Below, one piece after another: positions 1 to 10,176 of a stretch of DNA of 64,000 nt (positions are counted from its first letter, which is position 1; every line of letters begins with the position of its first letter). The DNA is from Meira nashicola (taxonomy: Eukaryota > Basidiomycota > Exobasidiomycetes > Exobasidiales > Brachybasidiaceae). Position numbers and translations under genes: made by a program. The stretch lies in assembly GCA_001600355.1 (NCBI GenBank), contig BCJU01000002.1, positions 3,720,001 to 3,784,000 on the forward strand, read 5' to 3'. The notes beneath the pieces are model-generated. The model was not told the origin of the DNA. It made no database searches and was given only the letters and a program-made list of their open reading frames with translations.

Positions 1-2864
1 CTTGTGGCACTATATTGAGATGGATAAGGTTGACGTGATTGTTGGGGTGGCTGTGGTTGACTGTATTGATATTGGGATGGTTGTCCATACTGAGATGGAG
101 GAAGAGCTGGAGCAGGTCCGCTACCGCTCAAAGACCTAAATGCATTTCCGCCACCAAATGCTGCATCTAAGCTATCATAAGGTGAATTGGCTTGGATAGG
201 CTTTTGCGGAGGCGGTGGGGAAGCATATACCGCTTGTTGCAAAGGTGGTGGTGGTGATGCAATCCCGCTATGATACAAAGGTTGCTGTGGAGGCGGAAGT
301 GGTGCAGGACCCAATGAACTAGCACGGGAGGATGATCCAGCACGATCTGACATACCCATCTTTCCAAAAGCACCTTCAAGTGAAGATGCGCCTCCATCAT
401 ACGTCGAAGAAGATGATTTGCCAACGTCCAACTCCCTAATCAAACGATCACGTTCAATTCCACGTTCTTCCACAAATGCTCTAGAATTTCTACGAAGTTC
501 GGATGCAATCTCTTCCAATTGATTGTAGAACATTAAACCTTTAGCTAAACCTGCACGAACTTGAGCATTGGCATCTTTGGCGTTTCTCAAATTTCCAACC
601 AACTTTTCTCGTATTGCATTCTTTTTATTCCATTCTTGCGCTCTGCCACGACCTTCGGGTGCATTATTGAGTGATTCCCACAAACGTTCAATTTCTCCCA
701 CAATGCGATCTTGCTCGGATTGACTGCGTGCAATTAGTTGTGTAAGAGGTCGAAACTTTTCCAATTCTTGTTGAAATAATTGATTTTGAGCGTCAGGTGC
801 CGCACGACGATTGAGGATGAGAATATGTGAAATGTCATCGGTTTGAATTCTGCTGCGCAGTTCCGTCAACGCATCATTGCGATCCTTCTTGATTCGGTGT
901 AAAAGCGACAGATTGGACTCAATCTTTGCAACTTTAGAGCGCAATTCTTCCTTTTGTACATCAGAAGAAGTGTCGTCTTCCAGTAAATCAACCAATTGTC
1001 CTCCGCCAGCACTTGCACTCTGCCCGGACAAGGTTTCAGCGAAAGCAGTGTCCAAAGCTTCTCTTCCACCGAGGAGGGTGCGAATCGTTGATTCTGATTG
1101 CCTCCAAAGCTGCTCAATCGCTTCATCATTCTCTGTCGCTTGTCGTAATGCTTCTCTGTTGTTTTTTAGATCGGTTCGGATAGATCTAGATTCTAATCCG
1201 CTGGGTGATTGTGTCCATCGATCTCCATGTCGAACACGCAACTTTTCACATTGTGCCGCTTCTTCGTCTAACATACGAGCAGCCTCTTCAAGATCTCTTC
1301 TAGCTTGTTCTCGAGATGCGTGTACTTTTCGTAATGCATCATCGATCGCACCCGATCCAATTCCAAGACCATCTCCTCCTCGCGATCCTCCACCTTGAAT
1401 CTCTTCTTCTGCCCATTCATACACTTCACTACCCGGATTAAGCAAATCTTGTAAACCGTCTGGCTTGAATTTTTTTAATCCTTTTGGAAGTGTTAATGAT
1501 TCTAAAACAGCCTCCAATTGAGAATTTGCATCGGAAACCCGTTCCCCTTCTTGACGAACGAGTTTTGCCTTTTCTTCGCTGTACATACTTGCAGCTTCAT
1601 GTACACCCAATGGAACAAGACTGGAGAACAAATCATTTGCAGCTGAACCATTTGCATTTGCTCCTGTCACTTTTTGCACTTCTGCACTAGAATAAATATC
1701 TTGAATAGACATTGGTTGAGCGACTGCCATTGGTTCAATGGAGGGTAATGTTGATTCGGTTGGTAGAATATCGTGATAGATGAGATCATTATCTTTCACA
1801 GCCTGTGCTTTTCTGGCGCTTACGATTGCTAAATGGCCATCAACGATTGTTTTCATAGAAGAACCGGCATCAGATGGTAGTGAACTGGAGGAAGAACCTG
1901 TTGAAGCTGCAAATTGAGCAGACAACTTTTGTGCTTCTTTCGATAGTGTTTCGGCAAGAGTCAATCTGACCAAACATGATCCATGCGATGCAGCGGCATC
2001 GTCAACTAAAGCACGATGATATTGCGCTAATGAGGAGAAATGCTTTGCCTTTACTTGTACTAGCAAACCCCAAGACTTTTCAAATATACCTCTTGATATC
2101 CACTCTTTGGATTCTTCTGCCAAGCTTGTATATGTTGTAGCTGCTTGTGATGCAATCCTTGTTACCAAATTTCCACCCTTTTTTTCTTCAAACGTTCTTT
2201 CCCAAAACACTTCTGTAGCTTGAGCCAGTTCCAAATCGATAAACCATCGGACAACATCTTTTGACATATCTGTGGAAGGAGCATGAAGGAAGTTTTCATT
2301 GATGTAGCTCAACATTCCTGCAGATTGTCTGAGAGAAGTATAAGCAAGTTTCGTACCTGTAGCTGCAGCAGCACTTGGAGCTGAAGCTGATCCTGTTGGA
2401 ATTGGACTGAGAGGGCTTGTTGGAGTGGCTGTTGAAGTGGATGCAGCAGCAGCGATGGAGTTTGTTCCAATCCTATTCGTTCTTGATCCAAGTGAAGAGA
2501 GAATGCTGGCAAGATTATAGATCACGCTTGCTTTTTCATACGCTAAAGATTGTTGAGTGATTGTTTTATTTGTTAAAGCATCTTTCCATGGAAATGGAGC
2601 TCTTAATTCTGGAAATCGTAATTCTAACATTTCCAACATATGAAACCATTTATATAAAAGATCTCTTGCCGTTGCATCACTACCTGCTGTTCCACGAACT
2701 GCATCTTGTCTTGCACGATTAAGACTTGAAAGTTGTTCGGAAAATTCTTTTGGATCTTGACCGTATGAATTCAAAATTAACGATCCAACTGCACCGGCCA
2801 AATCTACATCTTCTGTAGTCTTTGCCGGTATGCGCAATAAAGGAGATTGCGATGGCGTTGACAT
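1..2864 (-). CDS. BRO1-domain protein (ALIX/Bro1/Rim20 family), C-terminus cut by window edge
   Basis: Family members are scaffolds of the ESCRT-III system. The BRO1 domain binds Snf7, and the central V domain binds YPxL-type ligands, for cargo deubiquitination at endosomes (Bro1) or for ambient-pH signalling (Rim20/PalA); I cannot decide which applies here. The frame starts at ATG 2862-2864 and reads to base 1 with no stop and no visible intron, at least 954 codons. Residues about 1-370 look like a BRO1 domain, opening with IPAKTTEDVDLAGAV and containing YEKASVIYNLASILS. The middle is charged and helical, as expected for a V domain. The tail is rich in Pro, Gln, Ser and Tyr, also typical. 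A GCGCTGCGC box lies 131 bp upstream of the start. The family is clear; the orthologue is not. Confidence 0.85.
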   Translation of the reverse strand, partial: MSTPSQSPLLRIPAKTTEDVDLAGAVGSLILNSYGQDPKEFSEQLSSLNRARQDAVRGTAGSDATARDLLYKWFHMLEMLELRFPELRAPFPWKDALTNKTITQQSLAYEKASVIYNLASILSSLGSRTNRIGTNSIAAAASTSTATPTSPLSPIPTGSASAPSAAAATGTKLAYTSLRQSAGMLSYINENFLHAPSTDMSKDVVRWFIDLELAQATEVFWERTFEEKKGGNLVTRIASQAATTYTSLAEESKEWISRGIFEKSWGLLVQVKAKHFSSLAQYHRALVDDAAASHGSCLVRLTLAETLSKEAQKLSAQFAASTGSSSSSLPSDAGSSMKTIVDGHLAIVSARKAQAVKDNDLIYHDILPTESTLPSIEPMAVAQPMSIQDIYSSAEVQKVTGANANGSAANDLFSSLVPLGVHEAASMYSEEKAKLVRQEGERVSDANSQLEAVLESLTLPKGLKKFKPDGLQDLLNPGSEVYEWAEEEIQGGGSRGGDGLGIGSGAIDDALRKVHASREQARRDLEEAARMLDEEAAQCEKLRVRHGDRWTQSPSGLESRSIRTDLKNNREALRQATENDEAIEQLWRQSESTIRTLLGGREALDTAFAETLSGQSASAGGGQLVDLLEDDTSSDVQKEELRSKVAKIESNLSLLHRIKKDRNDALTELRSRIQTDDISHILILNRRAAPDAQNQLFQQELEKFRPLTQLIARSQSEQDRIVGEIERLWESLNNAPEGRGRAQEWNKKNAIREKLVGNLRNAKDANAQVRAGLAKGLMFYNQLEEIASELRRNSRAFVEERGIERDRLIRELDVGKSSSSTYDGGASSLEGAFGKMGMSDRAGSSSRASSLGPAPLPPPQQPLYHSGIASPPPPLQQAVYASPPPPQKPIQANSPYDSLDAAFGGGNAFRSLSGSGPAPALPPSQYGQPSQYQYSQPQPPQQSRQPYPSQYSAT

Positions 2865-3280
2865 GTTGTCGTTGATGATGATGGTTGCAATGATTCAGGG
2901 ACGAAATGGAATATGTGGCGCACGTCCCATGCACGAGTGATTGAGTGGACAAAGAGAGACTCAGCAGATGTGGTGCATAAATGCGTCATACCACGCGCTG
3001 CGCTGGGTGCCTGTACCTTTATGCTTCTTTACAGGCATTCATAAGATCCAATTACCGTGATCAGCAGCATCTTTTAATTCATACAATGTTCAATCAATAA
3101 TGTAGTTGATATTACATAACGAAATGGCCACCATCAATGTCTCCCTTATTCAGCCGAATGTAAGTGGAATTAAGGGTTCTTCCTGATTATACTTCAAGTA
3201 AAAATAGGAGTTTTTTCCATTAAATTTAAATTTATGCAAACCCATTTTTTATTCATCATTTCAAAACATCATCCTGCAAG
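2865..3280. other. Intergenic, divergent promoters of BRO1 and F-box genes
   Basis: AT-rich spacer between two divergent genes. It contains GCGCTGCGC at 2995-3003. No other gene seen. Confidence 0.6.
2995..3003. promoter_or_regulatory. GCGCTGCGC box
   Basis: 131 bp upstream of the BRO1-domain gene; member of the recurring 9-mer family. Confidence 0.5.
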
Positions 3281-4063
3281 ATGTTGTTAAGCAAAGTACA
3301 ATCTCTCCCAACAGAGATTCTTTTGTGAGTCTTTTGTTTAAGATTTGGTATATTTTTGCATTTGCTTATTAATTTGTGTTTTTAGACGCATTCTTGATTT
3401 TATAAAAGGTGATCACAGTATTAATATGCAATTCCGTTTACGAGAATACGATTCTGAACCGATTGCAGATGCATGGAAAGAGTGGCAAGAAATACGTAGA
3501 AATTATGATTTACTCTACTTTGCTCAAACTTGTCATCATTTTCGTCAAATTGCACTTCCAATTTTATGGAAAGAGATTAATTTTTGTCGAATTTATTTGG
3601 TTGAGTTTCATAATGCATTTTTACAAAAACTTCAAAATTCAAATATATTTCATCCTTGCTTACATGGATTAGTACAAATTATCACATTTTCAGAATATCG
3701 TATTTCACCTTATAAATTTTGGTGGGAAAGAAGAAGAGATATTATGGTGAGCGAAATATATCGAAGAGCATATAGGATTGGATCACATGGTGAGTATTTA
3801 TAAATTGTCAAAGAAAAGGTATTTTTACTAATTAATTAATTTGTATTTCAGGTGAATATGCTAAAGAGAAAAGCAAACATCAATCTGCTCAAGTACCTTG
3901 CATTTCCAGTTTCGAACACTTACAAGCACTCATATTGCGTATTTTACACGCAACAAAAGCTAAACAATTCAATATTCATCATGACGTTCATTTGGCGGAT
4001 TTCGAACATTCAAGATTAATCAAATTTTCCAATATGGGTATTGATGTTTTGTATAAATTGTAG
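3281..4063 (+). CDS. Small F-box protein, three exons
   Basis: The N-terminus (MLLSKVQSLPTEILLRILDFI) matches the start of an F-box, the Skp1-binding motif of SCF ubiquitin ligases. The model is exon 1 3281-3324, exon 2 3386-3789, exon 3 3852-4063. Both introns have GTGAGT donors and TTTAG/TTCAG acceptors, and splicing keeps one frame of 219 residues ending in TAG. The first intron splits the F-box Leu codon, so the F-box is only visible after splicing. The rest (FAQTCHHFRQIALPILWKEI) continues the F-box style 'Cys/His...Lys-x-Trp' pattern. No clear substrate-binding repeats are visible, and the protein is short for the family, so the target is unknown. Confidence 0.75.
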
Positions 4064-4294
4064 TCGTTGCTCTCTTATAATTATCGTCCGACGGCTCCGG
4101 ACATGAGAAAATTAATTCATCTTAAAGGAAAGACGGGTGGGCGTCAAAATGGTCCGAAAGTTCATTTACCCTGCTGCTGAGACTTTTTTTTTGCTCAGCA
4201 CTTTTTTCTTCTCAAGAGAAGAGAAAATTGAGAAAAAAGTTACCTTTTTCCCAGACCATCATCCATTTCATCCTTCAATTAACACTTGTACGCC

Positions 4295-5312
4295 ATGAGT
4301 GACAATCTTCCTAAATTTCACCTCAACATCATTGACTTGAAGCATGAAGGAGTAAAACTATTCATGGCTCATTATTCTAAATATTCTTGCTCAATGAAAA
4401 GTTTATATCAGCAAGCTCATTCAATTCTTTACAATGCTCAAACAGCGGTCATTCCAGGTAAAACGTTTGCAATATTCCATCCAAAGTCTATCACGATCGA
4501 TGTACGTCCTTATGAAAGAATTGAAAGTATGTTGTGTGAATTTGAACAGGATGAAGAAAGAGTAATTCACTTCAACGCAAATTATTTCGTGATGTTATCC
4601 AAAATGATCAATGAAACCCCTGCTTCAAAAGTTGATGAAGATGGTAATTCCTCAATAATGAATTCAAAGGAGGTGCAAGAAAGAAATGAAGGTTTCTTTG
4701 AGCATTTACTTAAAGGTCTTTTGCTACACGGTATTGTTCATGCAATCCAATTCAATGGCAATCTCACTTGTCCTCGTTTAGTCACTGAGGGAATTGCAGA
4801 TTGGGTTCGTATAAAAGCTGACCTAATTCCACCCTGGTGGAAACCAGAATATAAAGAAGGAAAGGAGTAAGTTTACTTAATTTCGATCGAAGAGTGGAAT
4901 TACTGACTGTCTTTCCTTTATCTTTCATCTTAGTTGGGACGCTGGATTTGAATCTACAGGTGAGTATTACGAAAAAGATTATAAAATTAATGAAAAGCTA
5001 ACTTGAATCATTATAGGTTACTTCTTTAAATGGTTAGATGAAGTCATCGAGGGAAACTCAAACAACATTGCACCTACCCTTAATCAAGTTTTATCCTATC
5101 GTAAATGGGATGATGGAGAAGCTATGGCAGAAGCATTACAATTACAAGAAAAATTGATGCCATTTAACGGAATGGGGGTAAATACGCTTTGGAAATTATG
5201 TCAAGAAATTACAAAGACCAAAACAGGGTATGGGAAACGAGAAGGTGAAAGCTCGGAAGAATTTAGGATGCGAGAACTCTTTCGAGTTATGCTAAAGACC
5301 TTGAATGAATGA
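4295..5312 (+). CDS. BSP-family (basic secretory protein) putative peptidase with altered HExxH
   Basis: Three exons, 4295-4866, 4934-4959 and 5017-5312, join in frame to give 297 residues; the donors are GTAAGT and GTGAGT. The start is ATG 4295; an in-frame TTG lies just upstream. The hallmarks of the plant/fungal basic secretory protein family are present: a His-x-x-x-His helix (residues 145-149), then LVTEGIADWVR and, after splicing, WDAGFESTGYFFKWLD. The family is thought to be zinc metallopeptidase-like with HExxH. Here the motif reads HGIVH, so the catalytic Glu is replaced by Gly, which suggests a non-catalytic or changed protein. No convincing signal peptide is seen. The family call is firm; the activity is doubtful. 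Confidence 0.8.
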
Positions 5313-5531
5313 TGAATTTTATAGTGTAAGAAAAGAAAGAAATAATTTTTTCCCAAAGATATGTAAACAATTGATACAATTATCGTTAATTTTTATGATT
5401 TACCGAATGACTGTGATCATCAGCACATAGAATGTTTGATGGTTATTCATTTCCGCGGAGATTTCCCTTTTTTAGGGCACGCGCCGCGCCTTTAAATTTC
5501 ACCGCATTCATTCAAGTCAAAAGCGGCGGCT

Positions 5532-7439
5532 ATGAATAACCGGTTCACATTCAATTCGCACGTTTCTTCCCATCATCACAACACTTATCTTTCATTTTGT
5601 GAGAGAATGTCAACTTTTGTGCGATCGGTGTTATCACCATTAAAATTGGCTCCAAGTTCGTTTACAAAAGTTCACATTCTCTTATCTCCTTCGTTAAGCG
5701 AAACAACTACCAAAGAGGCTTCCACTTCTTCAACCTATCTGCCTGCAACATCCTTGCCAACATTAGTGGAACAATGTCCCTCTTTGTCAAAGGGATCATT
5801 TACACCTTCTCCTCAACTACCTTCCGGTCATTTACAAACAATCTATAGCACTTTGGCAGATACGGTAGATATCGATGTTGTGCATTATACACGTTCAGTA
5901 CTTTTATTACCGGAAAGTGGAATTATCAGCTTGGATGAATGCGATCATGAACCTGAATATAAAGATGAAAATCGACCAACTGTAGTCATCACACATGGTT
6001 TGACTGGAGGCAGTCAAGAAAGTTATGTTCGTCATTGTATCAAAAAGCTTGCTTTACCCAGATCAGAAGGTGGTCCAGGATACAGATGCATCGTTGTCAA
6101 TTTCAGAGGTTGTGCAAATACACCAGTCACATCTTCTCAACTATACAGTGCTGCAAAAACATCTGATTTACGTTGTGCAATTCTCTATATTCGTCACAAA
6201 TACCCTCAATCTCCTTTGGTAGGTGTTGGATATTCTTTAGGTGCAAACGTGATGGCGAAATACCTTGGAGAAGAAGGTGACAATACACCTTTATTAGGAG
6301 GAATAGTTTGTGCTGCACCATTTGATCTAAAGAAAGGAAGTGATTTAATGGAAAATAATACCATCAGACGAAACATTTATTCTCGCGCAATGAATGGTAA
6401 TCTTGGCCGATTGGGAACAAGACATGCAGCTACCTTGGATCTCAATAAAGATTTAAGACCTTATCTAGATATTCTGATCGATCCTGCATCTGGTCAACAA
6501 TATGCCAAAGAAAGAGGAGAAACAAGCGGAAACAGTAGCAAAACACTCAAATTTGTCGATGATTGTCTTACACGAATGGTGGGAGGTTATTCGAAACCAT
6601 ATGGTGAATTTCCATTTGAAACATCTGATGATTATTATAATTATGGAGGCGCATTAAATTTCCTAAAAGGACTCAAAAGACCAATGTTGGCTCTCAATGC
6701 GGATGATGATCCAATCGTTTCAGCTGCAAGTGTTGAAGGTTTACGACATTTGATGGGTTATGAAGATGAATCTAATCCGGACAAATATGGACATACTGAC
6801 TTTATCGTTTTGGCAACTACGCAAGGTGGTGGACATCTAGGATGGTGGCAAGGAATTCGTCAACCGACTAGATGGTTACATGCACCTGTAACAGATTTTG
6901 CTAAAGCTCTCTTTAACGAATCTAAGAAACAAGGCTTAAATGAAGACAAGCTTTCTAACGAGACAACAACTAGACAAGTACTTGTTGAACTTATGCCATC
7001 AGAATTGTTACCTCTTTACCTTTTACCATCTCAACGTGAAGAAAGAAAAGATGCAATTATTGAACCTGCGCTAGATAGACAAGATCAAAAATATAAACAA
7101 GGAGCAAGATTACCTTGGCTAAGAACGCATGTATTAGAAGAAGCACCTTTACTTCACCCAAGTATGGCACGTCAAGGCTGGCAAGGTGGTGAACCATTAA
7201 ATGAGAAAGATTTTTCTATTGATGCCAAAGGAAACTTTCCCGAAAAAGATCAAGAGATTGCCAAAGGATGGTGTGCATTTGAAGGTACGATGATTTTAGA
7301 TACAAAGAGACCTGAAGTAGGTTATCTTGAATTACCCAAATGGACAAGAGTAGCAGGAGCAGGAGAACATTTCCAAGGTGGAAAAGAATTGGCAGGTGAT
7401 TATGGCAGCAATGAAGACGGAACAATTGCTGGATTATAG
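5532..7439 (+). CDS. YheT/EHT1-like alpha/beta hydrolase (AB-hydrolase family 4)
   Basis: A 635-residue single-exon gene. Family members include yeast Eht1/Eeb1 and YMR210W, medium-chain acyltransferases/esterases that make or cleave fatty-acid ethyl esters or act on monoglycerides. Seen in the sequence: the family entry motif LPSGHLQTIY (residues 97-106), oxyanion region THGLTGGSQESYVRH, nucleophile elbow GYSLGAN with Ser235, a candidate acid in NADDDP (390-394) and a base His435 in GGGHLGWW. The C-terminal 180 residues are an extension beyond the core fold. ATG 5532 is the first in frame; a second ATG at 5607 would remove a Ser/His-rich leader. Ends in TAG. Substrate unknown. Confidence 0.88.
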   Translation: MNNRFTFNSHVSSHHHNTYLSFCERMSTFVRSVLSPLKLAPSSFTKVHILLSPSLSETTTKEASTSSTYLPATSLPTLVEQCPSLSKGSFTPSPQLPSGHLQTIYSTLADTVDIDVVHYTRSVLLLPESGIISLDECDHEPEYKDENRPTVVITHGLTGGSQESYVRHCIKKLALPRSEGGPGYRCIVVNFRGCANTPVTSSQLYSAAKTSDLRCAILYIRHKYPQSPLVGVGYSLGANVMAKYLGEEGDNTPLLGGIVCAAPFDLKKGSDLMENNTIRRNIYSRAMNGNLGRLGTRHAATLDLNKDLRPYLDILIDPASGQQYAKERGETSGNSSKTLKFVDDCLTRMVGGYSKPYGEFPFETSDDYYNYGGALNFLKGLKRPMLALNADDDPIVSAASVEGLRHLMGYEDESNPDKYGHTDFIVLATTQGGGHLGWWQGIRQPTRWLHAPVTDFAKALFNESKKQGLNEDKLSNETTTRQVLVELMPSELLPLYLLPSQREERKDAIIEPALDRQDQKYKQGARLPWLRTHVLEEAPLLHPSMARQGWQGGEPLNEKDFSIDAKGNFPEKDQEIAKGWCAFEGTMILDTKRPEVGYLELPKWTRVAGAGEHFQGGKELAGDYGSNEDGTIAGL

Positions 7440-7985
7440 ATTAGATAAGATTATAGAATTTGTATCATATAGAAATAGACGCTTTCGGTTTCATACAAAA
7501 ATGTGTGTACGTAAGCATGACAGGAAAGTTTGCAAAACAAGAATACGGAGAAGTACGGGAACGCGCCAAAAGCAAGGCGAAGGGCGCGGGCAAAAACAGC
7601 CATTCGTACGCCTCACTTACCCGTTTAAAAAAGTTTGCGTAATGAGGAATATTTGATTGGCTCTTTTGGCGCAAGTGCATATGCAACAATTACCCGCGCC
7701 CTACGTAATGGTTGAATGGATGTATGTACATGCCCTGTCGAATTGTAGGGTACTCAGCCTTACAGTACGCCCACGCGTGTTTTTTTTTCTTTCTTCTAAA
7801 AGCAAAAAAGGGAAAAAACCGCCGAGCCAATAAGTGATGCATTTACACCTGCATTTTCCTTCTGACTAAAAAAGTTTGAAATCGGGAATCATTCAGCCGT
7901 GTGCTGTTTATCAACATCTTTGACTTCGTTTACCGATACCACTCTTTACTCCTCACCATCACATACATACATTCATATTATCAAA
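7440..7985. other. Intergenic, cytochrome c promoter region
   Basis: Spacer of 546 bp between the hydrolase and cytochrome c. It holds a CCAAT box and an ACGCGT hexamer near 7774. The short frames here do not look coding. Confidence 0.6.
7827..7831 (+). promoter_or_regulatory. CCAAT box upstream of cytochrome c
   Basis: CCAAT lies about 155 bp upstream of the cytochrome c start. In fungi the Hap2/3/5 complex binds CCAAT and controls respiratory genes including cytochrome c, so the site is plausible; this rests on position alone. Confidence 0.4.
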
Positions 7986-8386
7986 ATGGGTTTCGAAAAG
8001 GGTGACGCAAAGAAAGGTGCAGGGTAAGTAATGCAACAATGCACAATATTCACTCCTCCTCCACGCCACTTACACACGATGCTTTTATTCATTTTTACAG
8101 TCTCTTCAAGACCCGTTGTGCTCAATGCCACTCTTGCGAAGAAGGAAAGAACATGGTTGGCCCTTCCCTTCATGGATTGTTCGGCCGTCATTCCGGTCAA
8201 GTTGAAGGATACAGTTACTCTTCTGCAAACAAACAAAAGGGTGTAGAATGGAACAATGAAACTTTGTTCGAATACCTCGAAAACCCAAAGAAGTACATTC
8301 CAGGTACAAAGATGGCTTTCGCTGGTTTGAAGAAGCCCAAGGACAGAAATGATCTCATCACTTTCCTTCAAGAGGAAACAAAGTAA
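7986..8386 (+). CDS. CYC1: Cytochrome c
   Basis: Soluble electron carrier between complexes III and IV in the mitochondrial intermembrane space. Two exons, 7986-8023 and 8101-8386 (GTAAGT donor, TTACAG acceptor), join to [20 protein letters not shown] and onward. Seen: the haem-binding CAQCH, the downstream [10 protein letters not shown], and the C-terminal [16 protein letters not shown], which supplies the Met ligand. The stretch just after the haem motif is unusual: [13 protein letters not shown] instead of the usual CHTVE..GG..K.GP, with an extra Cys two residues after the haem His and one residue fewer than in horse cytochrome c. Ends in TAA, which shows that TAA is a normal stop in this genome. 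Confidence 0.97.
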
Positions 8387-8869
8387 GAATGTTGTGATAC
8401 ATTCTTACTACGAATAGAAGCATTTATTTGGTATTTGCTTTCGAAAGCTTCCATAGACGATGATTCTTCTTGTCTGCATTCTTTCAAATGTGCTTCATTT
8501 GATCATGAATCTGTAATCAATTTATACATATACTCATTGTGTTCATATCTTTTGAATCATTATATTCACTGCTCTTCGATCGTTAAGCTGATATGTGTGT
8601 GCGTGTGCTTGTACAGAATCCGTACATGATCCGGGAAGATGCGCTTACATAATTTTACTGTGCATTTTTGAGTTTTGAAATCCATCACGTGAACAGCGGC
8701 ATGCGGTATTCTTCTGCGTTTGCGCGCTGCGCGCGTTGCTTGTAATGAACCACAGCCTGCGTGCGTACCTTTTTGCAGAATAATTCCAATAATACGACTT
8801 GAATTCGTAGTGATCATTCTTGTCTTGTACCACGTCCATCCATCAACCGATTCACATACATATTCGAAG
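8387..8869. other. Intergenic, eL43 promoter
   Basis: Spacer of 483 bp with GCGCTGCGC at 8724-8732, 138 bp upstream of the eL43 start. Short frames are not convincing. Confidence 0.6.
8724..8732. promoter_or_regulatory. GCGCTGCGC box
   Basis: 138 bp upstream of the eL43 gene. Confidence 0.5.
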
Positions 8870-9246
8870 ATGGCAAAGCGCACAGTCAAGGCCGGCATTA
8901 CCGGTATGTATCCAGCAAAATCGAAAACAATAATTCTGTTCGCCTTTCAATCAATCAAGAATGCTCATCTTTCTCTTTCTTTCTTTCTTCTCATTTTTTA
9001 GGTAAATACGGTGTCCGTTACGGTTCTTCCCTTCGTCGTCAAATCAAAAAGATCGAAGTTTCCCAACACAGCCGTTACACTTGCACTTTCTGCGGAAAAG
9101 ACACTGTCAAACGTCAAGCTGTCGGTATTTGGGAATGCAAATCATGCAAAAAAGTTATTGCCGGAGGAGCTTGGACTGTTAGCACAACTGCTGCCGCCAC
9201 TGTTCGCAGCACAATCCGTCGTTTGCGTGAAATGACTGAAGCATAA
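8870..9246 (+). CDS. RPL43: 60S ribosomal protein eL43 (L37a/L43)
   Basis: Structural protein of the large ribosomal subunit. Exon 1 (8870-8903) encodes [12 protein letters not shown]. The intron 8904-9001 has a GTATGT donor and a long pyrimidine tract before TTTTAG. Exon 2 (9002-9246) continues [18 protein letters not shown]. The zinc ribbon is seen as CTFC and CKSC. The ending [14 protein letters not shown] matches the family. The product is 92 residues, the normal size. An intron just after the start is usual for fungal ribosomal protein genes. Ends in TAA. Confidence 0.97.
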
Positions 9247-9468
9247 ATTCGGTTTTAACTCGACAATTCTCATACACCTCACATTCGCACATTTTGTTAC
9301 ACTAGCAATGTTTCATTCGATTTCAATCGCTCTTTGAACATATCACACACATGACATCAAAAAAATCAGACGATTACTCTGTTCTCAATACTGGAGCGTG
9401 AATTCGTGTGAGGGCATGCAAGATGATATCTATTTAAGATTGAGCAGGAATACAAAATGAAATTTAGA

Positions 9469-9807
9469 TTAACGTGGTAGTGCTGAATAGGCTCCGCTGC
9501 GATCGACAACTGAACCAGGTAAACGTCTTCCTGTCATGCGTAAGATGAATCGGTCCACTGCTAATTCAATCGCACCTGGACCGCCAGCTTTGTGAATGAG
9601 ATAAGAAATGATGAACAAAACGGCAAAGAATCCAAACAGAAAAGAGATTGTAGAAATTTGACTTCCTTTGCTAGATGGTTTCGATGCTTTTGCTGCTTGT
9701 AATGCTTCTTCGATTGTTGTAGTTTTGCCTTCTGCTACGATTGGAGTTGGAACGTCAACTTTTTGAGGAGGGAGATTGGGAAGTGAGGGTTGTTGTATAG
9801 CATTCAT
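9469..9807 (-). CDS. Small single-pass membrane protein, function unknown
   Basis: A 112-residue frame from ATG 9805-9807 to TAA. The N-terminal half is Pro/Gln/Lys-rich and polar. Residues about 52-72 (ISFLFGFFAVLFIISYLIHK) form one clear membrane span. The tail GGPGAIELAVDRFILRMTGR is amphipathic and basic. The ATG follows directly on an ACAG in the sense direction, so an upstream non-coding or coding exon cannot be excluded. I do not recognise the family. The short length and single span resemble small ER or mitochondrial membrane proteins of fungi, but that is only an impression. Confidence 0.55.
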   Translation of the reverse strand: MNAIQQPSLPNLPPQKVDVPTPIVAEGKTTTIEEALQAAKASKPSSKGSQISTISFLFGFFAVLFIISYLIHKAGGPGAIELAVDRFILRMTGRRLPGSVVDRSGAYSALPR

Positions 9808-10176
9808 CTGTTGTGTGGGAGGGAGAATGTGGATTAGAATCAGTACATATCTCAAAATATGCGTGGAAGGAAAGGGAGTTGGGAATAAACTTAAAACAAA
9901 CATCAAGCACTTTCACACAGGGAAAAGGAGCAGAGCTACCCAAGGCCCACCAAAAATAAAATAAATTCATTCTTGTTTCGATTTCTCGTTCGTTCTTTTA
10001 TCGAATACATGTCAAATTGTAGCAAAATTTCTTGTGCTCATGCATTTTTAACAGCCTGGTGGCCTTGGGCACGATGGAAAAGCTCTGCTTCTATCCTATG
10101 AAAAGTGCCGATCTGTGTAAAAAAGTCAATCGGAATGTGCATCATCCCAGCTCCCTTTTTTCCACAATCAAAAAAC
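9808..10176. other. Intergenic spacer
   Basis: Spacer of 369 bp between two minus-strand genes; no feature recognised. Confidence 0.5.

Noticed and set aside
877..1398. 173-codon plus-strand frame inside the BRO1 gene
   Set aside because: It lies wholly opposite a well-supported minus-strand domain protein and has a Ser/Arg/Pro composition typical of antisense reading.
7986..9246. Genome-wide reassignment of TAA to Gln
   Set aside because: Cytochrome c, eL43, the GT32 fusion, DOMON-b561 and a large zinc-cluster gene all end in TAA at the family's normal C-terminus, so TAA is a working stop.
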